Source: Kalmusia sp. IMI 367209
Lineage: Eukaryota; Ascomycota; Dothideomycetes; Pleosporales; Didymosphaeriaceae
Direction: 5' to 3'
NCBI GenBank assembly: GCA_027946365.1
Contig: JAPEUQ010000020.1
Location: forward strand, 186,001 to 250,000
DNA length: 64,000 nt
The notes below the pieces were generated by a model. The model worked only from the letters and a program-made list of their open reading frames with translations. It was not told where the DNA came from and did no database searches. How positions within the stretch are numbered: position 1 is the first letter of the stretch; every line of letters begins with the position of its first letter. Shown here piece by piece: positions 11,885 through 21,719 of this stretch. The translations under genes were made by a program, and so were the position numbers.

Positions 11885-12340
11885 AAGCCGCTGACGGGCG
11901 TTGGACGGAACCTAGGGCACGCCCTGGGTCGTGGCCTGGGGCCCGCTCAACCCTGGTACGCGACATGGCAATGGGATTTGGCAGATGGAAAGATACGCAG
12001 GCTCCGTCGACCCATGCATTATGAGGGTCCGGGAGACGCTGACGGGCGTTGGACGGAACCTAGGGCACGCCCTGGGTCGTGGCCTGGGGCCCGCTCAGCC
12101 CTCGTACGCGACATGGCAGTAGACATGGCAGATAGAAAGACACGTAGGCTCCGTCCAACCATGCACTTTGAGGATCTGGGAGACGCTGGCGGGCGTTGGA
12201 CGGAACCTGGGCCACGCCCTGGGTCATCGTGGCCTGGGGCCCGCTCAACCCTCGTACGCGAAATGGCAGTGGACATGGCAGATGAAAAGACACGCAGGCT
12301 CCGTCGAACCATGCACTATGAGGGTCTAGGAGAGGCCCTC
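11885..12340. repeat. Tandem repeat, three copies of about 148 bp
   Basis: Units start near 11892, 12041 and 12188, each carrying GACGGGCGTTGGACGGAACC, then GGCCTGGGGCCCGCTCA, then GTACGCGACATGGCA and ending in ATGCACTATGAGGGT-like sequence. Long frames open on both strands here, as GC-rich repeats often allow. I do not call them genes. Confidence 0.75.
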
Positions 12341-12384
12341 GTTGTAAGAAACAGGCGCAAGCGTAAAACGTCAAGCTCTCGTCC

Positions 12385-12910
12385 GCGCGGAGCCTCAAGC
12401 CCATCGAGGAGGTGCCATTTTCTCGTCACCCGGCCAAGCACAAGAGGCGCGCGAGAAGCTAAGACAGAGGGAAGCTGTGTAGAGAGAGAACGCTGGCCGA
12501 AACGCGCGCTGCAAGAGGCTCAGGCTTCTTGCATCCAGCAGAAAGCTCACGACCGTCGAGGAGGTGCCATTTTCTGGTCATCTAGCAAAGCACAAGCGGC
12601 GCGCGGGTTTCAACGAGAAGAAGAAGCTGGAGCAAGGCGCGTTGCAAAAGCTCAAGCCCATCGAGGAGGTGCCATTTTCTCGTCACCCAGCCAAGTACAA
12701 AAGGCGCGCGAGAACCTTAAACATAGGGAAGCTGTGTGGAGAGAGGATACTGGCAGAAAGGCGCGCTGCAAGAGCTCAGGCGCTTGCATCTAGAAGCAAG
12801 CTCACGACCATCGAGGAGGTGCCCTTTTCTCGTCACCCAGCCAAGCACAAAAGGCGCGCGAGAACCTCAAACAGAGGGAAGCTGTGCAGAGAGAGAAACG
12901 CTGGCAGAAA
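12385..12910. repeat. Tandem repeat, four copies with 150/106/150 bp spacing
   Basis: The module TCGAGGAGGTGCCATTTTCT recurs near 12402, 12552, 12658 and 12808, each followed by CCAAGCACAAGAGGCGCGCG and an AGGGAAGCTGTG segment in three of the four. Plus-strand peptides such as EEVPFSRHPAKHKRRAR change frame from unit to unit. A (CAGGCT)n run follows at 12920-12965. 12966-13640 is GC-rich with long frames on both strands and no recognisable protein. Confidence 0.7.
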
Positions 12911-13639
12911 GGCGCGTCGCAAAGGCCCAGGCCCAGGCTCAGGCTCAGGCTCAGGCTCAAGCTCGAGGCAGAAAAGGCCGACGAGAGCAGCCAGCCAAGC
13001 TCTTTTGGCTCGAGAAGAAGCTCGCAAAGCGCAAAAGCAACGCCGCACAAGGCTGCAGCGCTCTCCACCAAGTTGAAATCTCGCCATGGCAGACCTTCGT
13101 CCCCCGTTCTGCAGCCGCGAAGAAAGCAGGCGCCGACGTTCTTTCTGGCCTGTGGGGCGCGCGCATCCAGGCCACGCACAGCGCGCGCGCATCGACTGGC
13201 CTTGGCGACGGCTGCGAGGAACACCATCTTGCCATCTCGGACGGACGGCGCGCGCCCGCATCTTTCCTCCTGGGCAGCGTCCGACAAAAAAACGTCTGTC
13301 CGCCCATCCCGTCGCAGCTGCCACACGCACGCGAGCGATGCGCACCAGGCCAGGTCCACGCACGACAAGCAAAAGGCGCGCAGCAAGCGCTCAGGCCCTT
13401 GCATCTGGAGAAAAAACGCACAGGGCTGGGCGGTGCAGACGCGCGAGGAGGAAGACGAATGGCACGCTCCACCGTCCGCATGCACGATGCGGCGCCGACC
13501 AAGACAGCAACGGCGCATGGTGTGTCGTCGTACGCGTGAACGCGAGAGAGCGGCCTGCGTTTTTGGCGTCGACCGTGCACCGACGCGCGCCGTGCACCGA
13601 CCCGCTTGGCACGGTGCGTGTTGGGGCGAGCGTTCGGCG

Positions 13640-13830
13640 CCGGGGATATGCGCGCCGACACGCTTGCGGGGATGCGCGCCACTAGACGGGGATGCGCGCT
13701 TGGCGGAGATGCGCGCTTGGCAGGGATGCCAGGTCCACGCTTGGCGGAGATGCGCGCTTGCGGGGATGCGCGCTTGGCGGAGATGCGCGCCAGGTCCACG
13801 CTTGTCGGAGATGCGCGCCAGGTTCACGCT
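13640..13830. repeat. Short-unit minisatellite (about 16 bp)
   Basis: Repeats of CTTGGCGGAGATGCGCG with variants (CTTGCGGGGATGCGCG, GCCAGGTCCACG inserts), about twelve copies. 13831-14277 holds no supported gene apart from the repeat listed next. Confidence 0.75.
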
Positions 13831-14127
13831 TTGCGAAGTATTTTGCATGCCGGGGTATTTCCCGGAACGACATGGACCCAGCGCAGTGGAACAGACCTCC
13901 TCTAACTCTTTCGTTTTGTAGATAACATGACGGAAGAAAGATTGGGAGACATACGCAGCACAAGGACTTGTAAAAACACTTTTGATTAGCCAAATCTAGT
14001 AGAGGGGTATCGAAAGGAGAAGCCTGAGCCCACCTTATGTAAGAGACGCCATGCCGAGAAAAACACAAAACCAGAAGCCTAGGCAGCATGTGCTGCATGG
14101 CTTTTCGAAACAAGACAAGTTGTCTAA

Positions 14128-14266
14128 CAAAACAAAGTACCGTAACATCTGAGTCGCCCCGTCGGTCAAGGCAAAGGCCTCTGGCACGTCAGCTCAGGAT
14201 GGCTGCATGCATTCTCTGATAAAAACAAGTGTGACAAAACAAAGTACCGTAACATCTGAGTCGCCC
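14128..14266. repeat. Direct repeat pair, 32 bp, 107 bp apart
   Basis: CAAAACAAAGTACCGTAACATC and the following GAGTCGCCC occur at 14128-14159 and again at 14235-14266, immediately downstream of the minus-strand gene that ends at 14278, so they probably lie in its 3' untranslated region. Confidence 0.8.
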
Positions 14267-14277
14267 GTCAGCTACGC

Positions 14278-15803
14278 TCAGCTCTGCGCAAGACCGATGG
14301 CCCGGTTGCGCGTCGCCTCGGCCCAGTCCAAGGCGTTGCGGTATGCCCGGATAGCCTCGAGCACTTGCTGCGGATCCGCACGAAGGCCAAATCCCGCAAG
14401 GTGTACGAGGCCATAAGAGGGTGTGTCTGAGCCGTCCTTGGGAGCGCAGACCTGGACTCCGTTGATATGGAGTGAATCAGGCCGTAGGACGCATGCAATC
14501 GCCTTGATCTCGTCGTACCGGGCTGGCTGGCCCTTGAACGTCTCGAGCATATGCATGGCCCGCGCGCCGACCGCGCCGCTGTGGAGCGCCTCGGTTTCTG
14601 CTGTTCCGATGATTTGATAATCAGTCAGCATCTGCAGGAACATGTTGGGCGCCAAGGGACAAGGCTCCTCTTCCTCCTCCGTCGGAACGATGAAGGGCGA
14701 CAGCGCGTGCCGGAGTTGCCAATCCATCTGGACAGGGTCGGCGCCGTAGAAGCGGTCGGGATTGGGGACAATCGAGCCATTCTTCACCATGCTCTTCATG
14801 TTGGTGAACATGCCGCCAGAAACCGAGTTGCCGAGATCCAGACCACCTTCAAAGTAAACATCGACTATATTGTTCATCAGAGCCTCCTTGCTTGCGCTGG
14901 ACATGTCAAGCTTCCATGTAAACCCGTCGAAATAAGCTTCGTTCACGTCAGGATCGTCGGCCCGCGGCTTCGAGAGTTGCTCCACGATCTCGTCACGGTT
15001 GCGAGGCTCGGGTAGCTCACTGCCGTCCGCGAATTCATGGAAGGGGTTCACTACGCCACTGTCGTTCAGCGAGGTAAGGAAGTTTGGATCGTAACGTGAC
15101 CATTCCGTCTTCAGCGAAGACGGCTTGACCTCGGCTGGCTCCTTGCTTTGGGTGCTGCTGGTAGCGTTGCTGGATTGAGACGGCGTGTCGTCCGACCCGG
15201 AGCGGGAAGGTTCGAAAGTCAAGGCGGATCTCGGATACTATGCGTCATGTGTCAGTAGTCGTAGTGGCAGTAGTAGTAGTAGTAGGAGGAGGAGTGGGAG
15301 TAGTAGTAGTAGTAGGAGGAGGAGCAGGAGAAACAGGAGTGGGAGTAGTAGTAGTAGTAGGAGGAGGAGGAGGAGTAGGAGGAGAAGGAGGAGGAGTGGG
15401 ATTAGTAGAAGTAGTAGTAGTAGGAGTTAGCATGCCGCAGGCAACTTACATTGCGCAAATCCGTCAAATCGAGCCCTCCGTGTCGCGCAAATTCGGCGAC
15501 TTCGATCGGGCATGGCGCTGGCAACGTCGCTGAAGCTGCACATGTTCCTGGCGGCGTTGATGGTGACGCAGATGACGAGGTCGAGGCGGTAGGCTGAGCG
15601 GCTGCTGCTTCGTCGTCTTCGGCAAACCGTCTGGCGAGCTCGCGCATCGCCGAGTCGGTAAGGTAAATGCGCGAAAGAGTGTCCCACCACCGACGCCGTT
15701 GTTCACGCGATAGTCCTCGACCAAAAGGTTCCTCGTCCTCCCACGTATACGCTTCCTCGTCCTCCTCAGTGGCCCCGCTCGTGTGCGAATACGGCGCAGA
15801 CAT
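14278..15803 (-). CDS. Hypothetical protein, two exons, 437 aa
   Basis: Exon 1 is 15803-15450 and exon 2 is 15237-14278, joined by a 212-bp intron with a textbook donor GTAAGT and acceptor GCATAG. The junction reads LTDLRN/YPRSALTFEPSRSG in phase 0, giving 437 residues. The start ATG at 15803 gives MSAPYSHTSG; upstream in-frame codons lack an ATG. The N-terminal part is acidic then Arg-rich (GLSREQRRRWWDTLSRIYLTD, likely helical), the middle is Ser/Thr/Pro-rich, and the C-terminal 250 residues look globular (FDGFTWKLDMSSASKEALMN, DPQQVLEAIRAYRNALDWAEA). There is no signal peptide or membrane segment, and I recognise no catalytic motif. The clean splice signals and balanced composition, in a region where most frames are artefacts, argue that it is real. 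The intron is filled by a triplet microsatellite. Confidence 0.7.
15250..15425. repeat. Intronic triplet microsatellite (AGT/AGG)n
   Basis: Runs of GTAGTAGTAGTAGGAGGAGG occupying most of the intron of the gene at 14278-15803. They are purine-rich on the plus strand, so the transcript carries a pyrimidine-rich (CTC/CTA) intron. Confidence 0.85.
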
Positions 15804-15824
15804 ACTTGTCGGCTTCAAGGATGG

Positions 15825-16530
15825 GGCTTGTGAGAGCTTCAGAGACGGGCTTGTGAGAGCTTTAGAGACGGAGCTTGTGGTGTGGCTTCAGAGGAGAAGC
15901 TTGTGGTATGGCTTCGGAGATGGAGCTTGTGGTATGGCTTCGGAGGATGAGCGTGGGGTGTGGCTTACGAGGATGAGCGTGGGGTGTGGCTTACGAGGAT
16001 GGAGCTTTGGGTGGCTTTAGGGACGCGCTTGCGGTGGCTCCAGAGATGAAGCTGTGGTGGCTTCAGAGGATAGGGTTTTAGTATAACTTCAGAGACGAAG
16101 CTTGTGGTATGGCTTCGGAGAGGGAGCTTGGGGTGTGGCTTACGAGGATGGAGCTTGGGGTGTGGCTTCGAAGACGGAGCTTGCGGTGTGGTTTCAGAGA
16201 CGGAGCTTGCGGTGTGGCTTCGGAGGATAGGGTCTGTAGTATAACTTCAGAGACGGAGCTTGTGGTATGGATTCGTAGATGGAGCTTGGGGTGTGGCTTA
16301 CGAGGATGGAGCTTGGGGTGTGGCTTCGAAGACGGAGCTTGGGGTGTGGTTTCAGAGACGAGCTTGCGGTGGCTTCAGAGACGAGCTTGCGGTGGCTTCA
16401 GAGGATGGGACTTACAATAGCTTCAGGGACAGAGCTTGAGGGTGTGGCTTCAGGGACAGAGCTTGCGGTGGTTTTAGAGACGGGGTTGCGGTGGCTCCAG
16501 GGACGGAGCTTGTGGGTGACTTCTTACCGG
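15825..16530. repeat. Degenerate minisatellite of about 24-36 bp units
   Basis: Repeats of GAGACGGAGCTTGTGGTGTGGCTTC and shorter variants (AGGATGGAGCTTGGGGTGTGG) over 700 bp, starting about 20 bp upstream of the gene's start codon, so it fills the promoter side of that gene. Confidence 0.85.
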
Positions 16531-17364
16531 TGCTTCAGCGCCTGGTGCTGCACCTTAGGGTGCTCGAGAACGGACGTCTTTGCTCGTGTGAGAGTATCTA
16601 TTGTCAATGAGACTTCATACGCAAGAAGGGCGCGTGCAGAAACGTACTTCCACTTTGTTGTGGTGGGGTCGGTTGAGAGGCAGCCAGGTGAGGGGCGGTC
16701 AACCGGGGAGGCAGCACCTCTTTAAGGAGGGGGCTCAGGAAAACACTGCTGTCCCAACAACACCGTCACGCTGACCTTGCAGAGCTCAATAACCACAACA
16801 CCATGCCTGTGCCATCGTGAAGTTCACGCAGGCAGCATCGTGAAGCACTTGGTGCGGCCTCAGCCACGGCCACGACCACATAGCCTTCCCCCTGCCACAC
16901 TCTTCTGCAACGCCCCTTCTCCAGTTCGACTCGTTGAGCCAGACTAACATGGCGCGATCTCGAAGGCAGCCAATGATCAGAGCATCACGGAGGCCAAGCT
17001 CGACCTGATACGGTTAAGCCCCGCTCCCTCGTCATCTCGTCATGGACGCTACGCCCAGAGAGCATATACTTGCGCCAGCGGACAGAAGGAGCGTTGAGCA
17101 CCTGACGTGCTCGAAGGGGGTCAGCAGACTCAGCTCGCCCCGCCCTCGGTCTTCCTCTTCTCCCCTCCTACTCAACCCTTCTACCACCCCCATCGCACTC
17201 ACACCTGTTCCACCACAAGACTCCCGCTGTCCCTCGACCGCAGCGCCGCCTGGTATTCATCCGCCGCCATGGCTTGACACTGTCGACGGCCCTCTGCTCG
17301 TGCTCGTGTGTGTGACCTTGTGCACACCCGTCCAGTGCTCCTGCCTCGACTCGGCAGCACACCA
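16531..17364. other. No supported gene
   Basis: Normal-composition sequence. A plus-strand frame of 130 codons at 17042-17434 is Ser/Pro-rich with no recognisable motif and enters the repeat that follows. I do not call it. Confidence 0.4.
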
Positions 17365-17866
17365 CCCAGGCTCTGTGGCACGGTACGTGGTCTCCTCACC
17401 AGGCACTCCGTTACTCTTGAGTCGTCCTAGCTAACTATGCACGCACCGAGTCACCCGGTCTCATCCCTCAGAGGCTCTGTGGCGGCGACCAGAAGCCCTC
17501 TCCTGAGAAGGCAAGGGACTCGCTGTGTTGGCTCCTGCCTGGTGAGAGTTTGAACAAGATCCAGAAGGTACACGCTGACTTTTCAGATATTCCGTTACTC
17601 TTGAGTCGTCCTAGCTAACTATGCACGCACCCAATCATCCGGTCTCATCTCCCGGAGGCTCTGTGGCACGGTAGGTGGTCTCGTCACCAGCACTCCGTTA
17701 CTCTGAGTCATCCTAGCTAACCATGCACGCACCCGGTCTCATCTCCCAGAGGCTCTGTGGCGGCGACCAGAAGCCCTCTCCTGAGAAGGCAAGGAACTCG
17801 CTGTGTTGGCTCCTGCCTGGTGAGAGTTTGAACAAGGTCCAGAAGGTACACGCTGACTTTTCAGAT
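17365..17866. repeat. Large direct repeat, about 225 bp, two copies plus a partial
   Basis: The block from CTCTGTGGCACGGTA through ACTCCGTTACTCTTGAGTCG, GCGGCGACCAGAAGCCCTCT and GGTACACGCTGACTTTTCAG at 17365-17588 recurs at 17655-17866, with a partial copy between (17588-17670). Near identity implies recent duplication. The unit contains an AG-ended TTTTCAG that looks like a splice acceptor, but no coding frame fits. Confidence 0.85.
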
Positions 17867-17879
17867 GGTCGGCACAGCC

Positions 17880-18160
17880 ATGGTCAGTCACCCTTATGAG
17901 CAGCCACACTCATGGGCAGTCACACTGGTGAGCAGCCACACTGATGAGCAGCCGCACTGATGAGCAGCCACACTGATGAGCAGCCATACTCATGGTCGTC
18001 GGCCACATTCCTGGTCGGTCAGAGCCCTGGTCGCTCACAGCCATGGTCGGCCACAGCTCAAGGACGACCGCAGCTCAAGGATGGCCACAGCTCAAGGACG
18101 ACCACACTCGTGAACGCCCACAGTTCATGGACGACCACAGCCATAGGCGTGGCGACAGGC
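17880..18160. repeat. Two adjoining short minisatellites
   Basis: GATGAGCAGCCACACT units (17890-17990) followed by CACAGCTCAAGGACGACC units (18050-18140). No gene is supported. Confidence 0.75.
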
Positions 18161-18589
18161 AGGTGAGACCCAAACGTGAACGCACTGTGACATGACCAGC
18201 TGACCAGCCCAGGTGTCGTTTTTGATGAGATGACAGTCATTCAGCCCCACACAGGTATGCCATCGAACGAGCAACGGCTCTGGCTCGAGCACTTCGTGCC
18301 GTCGTATCGTCTTCCGTCCACGACTCCCGCTCCGAGACCACCAGACGAGGAATGCGTTGTTCCGCGAGAACGTCGAAGCTGGCGAGACCTGGCACAAGAC
18401 CTTTGCGAGCCCGACTTCAGCTGCTGAGACTGACATGGCTTCGTGCCCGGTGGAGGGAGCAAATGTCTAGTCATCCACGCAACACCAACGGTGACACGAT
18501 GCTGCGGAACATACCACAGTCCCCAAGCTCTTTCTTTCAACCCCAATGCTCTCGAGCACACCCACTCCGAACAGGCACGCCTCCAAGGA

Positions 18590-18990
18590 TCGGACAATAC
18601 CTGCATACTGGCATGGATGATACTCAACCAGAGAATGAGGCACCCGGAAGACAACACCTCTATGGCGGACGATACCCAGCCAGAGACTGGAGAACCGGGA
18701 GGACAATACCCTCAGAACGGATGATACCCAGCCCGAGACTGAGGCACCGGGAAGACAACACCCAGCGTGGACGGTACTCAACCAGAGACTGGGGCACCGG
18801 GAAGACAACACATCAGAGCGGATGATACCCAGCCAGAGACTATGTACTGGGAAGACAACACCCTCAGCATGGACGATACCCAGCCAAAGACTGGGGCACT
18901 GACGACACCCCCACGGTGGACGGTACCCAGCCAGAGACGGGGAACTGCAAAGACAACACCCCCAGCGTGAACGATACCCAGCCAGAGACC
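18590..18990. repeat. Minisatellite of about 45-55 bp, eight or so units
   Basis: Units read GATACCCAGCCAGAGACTGG, then GGGAAGACAACACC, then a variable CTCAGCGTGGAC spacer. Both strands stay open across it, which is a product of the repeat and not evidence of a gene. Confidence 0.8.
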
Positions 18991-21700
18991 GGGAACTGGG
19001 AGAAAAACACCCTCAGTGTGACCCTTCTTGCGTTGGAAAGTCTCGCCAAGTTGAAAATCCCTCCACGGAAGGACCGCACCATGGGAATCTTGCTCGACGG
19101 TGCCCTCGTCTCTGAGGTCGCAGAGGAAGCGCCTAGGGCCTGCGTGCGTATGTCGACAGTGTACAGAGCTCAAGAGTCCTCGCTGGGGTCTATACGGCTG
19201 ATCTCCGTCACGCAGAGAGGCAGCGACTGTTGCCTACCGATGGGCCCATCACGTTCCCACGGCCCGCCCGCACCCTTTGTGGCATGTACCAACATCTTGA
19301 GACTCGTGTTGACCGACTTCCGAATTGAACAAGGTGTTTGGCTGCAGTCGCTGTCGTTGCCTTTCCTATTCGAGTTCCCTTCTCACGCGCACAAGCACAG
19401 TCTATTCTCCCAACGTCTCTTCATGGGATTGTACCCGCAGGTGAAGCACGAGAAGCCCTCCGTTACTCCGGATGATAGCAAAGGGTTGTGCACACACCCA
19501 CAAGAAGACAGATACAAGACAGCCTCGTCACGCAATGTCCTAGAGAGCAATCTCTCCTGTTGACTATTTGGCATCTGGGATCTCGAAAGTGGAGGGAAGT
19601 TTGATTGCTATCACCCGAAAGCATAACATCGGACGCCTTCTGTTGCTTTTGATCTTTGCCACTTTTGGGCGAGCAGGCTCGTGGCGCATGGCTGCAACCA
19701 AGTCCAAGACCAAGGCCTTTCCTGTCTCGATGCCCTGATATACCCTGAGAGTCTCCGGCAATGTCATTTCTTCCACTGGCATGTCTCGCGGTTGTCGCCT
19801 CGTCACATTTGCGCCATGGCGGGTTATGACGGACATGCCGCGACCCGTCTCCAATGTGCAATGTGCAGACACTTATCGCCCGTCTGGCAGACTGATTGAC
19901 GAACGCGTTCCAAAGCCGAAACCGAAGCCAAAGCTGGAGCCAAAGCTGGAGCCACAGCCAAGGCTTCCCGTCGTGTTGCCTTCAGTCGCGACGCCATCTC
20001 GGGTGTCTTTACTGCCTATGGACATTGTCGAGGCGAGCCGTCCGCTATATGCTTGTCCATGATGTTGTCGAGGCCAAGACTTCAGATGGCGGGGCGCTTG
20101 CGCTGGGTATGGGCTCGCGGAGCACAGGGCTGTAGTTGGTGCCACATGCGGATGATTGCACTCGATACGAGCGTCGTGGAGAGTGAGTCCTGAGGGTCAA
20201 GACATCGTCGGCGGTCATACGCTCGAGGACACGTCTTCATGCCTCTCTCAAATCGCAATAGGGTGTGTGGGGCGATAGCGCAGCTGGCCTCGACCCTGGA
20301 TGTTGTTTGCCCTCGACCATGGATGTTACCATGGGTGTTGTTCGCCTTCGACCATGGTCTGTCGTTCGCGCTCGACCGTGGATGTTGTTTGCCTTTGGCA
20401 ATGGACTTGTTGTTGGCCCACGGCACGCTGTAACAGTTGCCGCACTTATTCGATCGAGCCTGTCTCGAGGTCAGAGCGCTGGCCGCGTTCGAGGGTGTGT
20501 ATGCTTCGAGTCGTCAAGATGGCGTAGGTGTTCTCGATCGGAAGTCTCGTGTTCTCCGAGCAGCAAGGTATGCGTTCGACGCATGCCGAGAGTTTGGTTC
20601 CCTACGCCGCCTCTCGCGATGTCAGTAGCCATGCCTTCGTGAAGCGCTCTCCCTACGTACCTGGCCATGACACGCTGAAGGCCCTCGAGGATTTGCTGCG
20701 GCTGTGGCACCGCGGGCATCGAGGAGGGCCATTGCATGTGAGGCCACACCACCACGTCCAACGATGACGCTTACACGATGAGGCACGGGCATGAAAGGTC
20801 CAGCGCGGTGCTTCGAACTTGGTCCAGCTCTTTGCATGTCCCTTGCAGCTGCCAAGGTGTCGAGTCTCGAGGGTCGAGTCGCGGTGAACGTAAAGGCGCG
20901 GACAAAGCGCCCCACGTCGCTAGACTCTCTCTTTGTCTTTCGCCATGAAGATGCCGAAGTGTATCATCTATCGCAGATGCTTTTGCGAGCGCTGTAGATA
21001 CCGCTTGTGGCGGAGGTTCGAAACTGCGGAGTTCTGCCGAAAACAAACAACACGAGGCACAAGGCGTGCCTACGAGCATCTGCCTGCGCTACAGGAGCTT
21101 ATGCCACGCTAGCTAAAGCCCATGCAAGGTCCATGAGCTCGAGTCAAGGAAGCTCGAAGGATCCTTACGCTTTGCGGACGCGTGACTCGGTCTGAAAAGC
21201 TCGAGGCAATGTCTGTTTCCATGTGCAAGGATACATGCACGAGAATGAGATACAAAGCAATGACCCGAGGTCTATGATACATGGCATATGTGCAGAATGT
21301 TCAGACGATGATCTGGATATTCGCTACATACAATGTCCCGCGACAAGTAAAGCCGTAGCCACCTATCAGCAGCGTAGGTAGGCCCTCGCTGATCATATCC
21401 AATGGCTTCCCCGACCTCGTCTCAGATTCCACTCACGTGGTCTGTCTCGGCTTCCGCTGTTACACCAATGACTCCAATGCCGAGTCAACGACCCGATGTA
21501 CAAGGTGGAGAGCCGGCCAAAACACACCGACACAGCTGCAGTAGCACCATTGTGAAAGCCATGGAGCCGATAGTGAAGCTGACATGCTTGGTGCGTTTCT
21601 CGCCGGGCACACGTCTAGCTAGGTGTCTAGAGTTCAGTGTGTGAGATCTAGGGCAGGGATGACCTCTTCCAGCCTACGCGAGTTGGTCTCGTGTCGTCCA
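18991..21700. other. Region with scattered coding-like fragments, no gene model
   Basis: Several frames look more protein-like than their surroundings but do not join. On the minus strand, 19872-19564 includes ALVLDLVAAMRHEPARPKVA and ends FEIPDAK, and 20761-20471 includes PQPQQILEGLQRVMARYVGR. These weakly echo, in reversed order, parts of the 437-residue protein at 14278-15803 (MLETFKGQPARYDEIKA and DPQQVLEAIRAYRNAL). If real they are decayed paralogue pieces, but the similarity is slight. A 215-codon plus frame at 18916-19563 begins inside the minisatellite and is not recognisable. Confidence 0.3.
20285..20415. repeat. Short degenerate tandem repeat (about 27-30 bp, four copies)
   Basis: CTCGACC(A/G)TGGATGTTGTT(C/T)GCC units with one longer variant. 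Confidence 0.65.
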
Positions 21701-21719
21701 TCAGCTACTAGCTTCCTGT

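Noticed and set aside
11525..13921. Plus-strand frames of 422 and 345 codons and a minus frame of 348 codons as genes
   Set aside because: They overlap on both strands, are GC-rich, follow tandem units and change frame from unit to unit; no motif, intron or start context supports any of them.
18991..21080. A paralogue of the 437-aa gene on the minus strand
   Set aside because: The two weakly similar peptides are in the wrong order and only loosely alike; not enough for a gene call.
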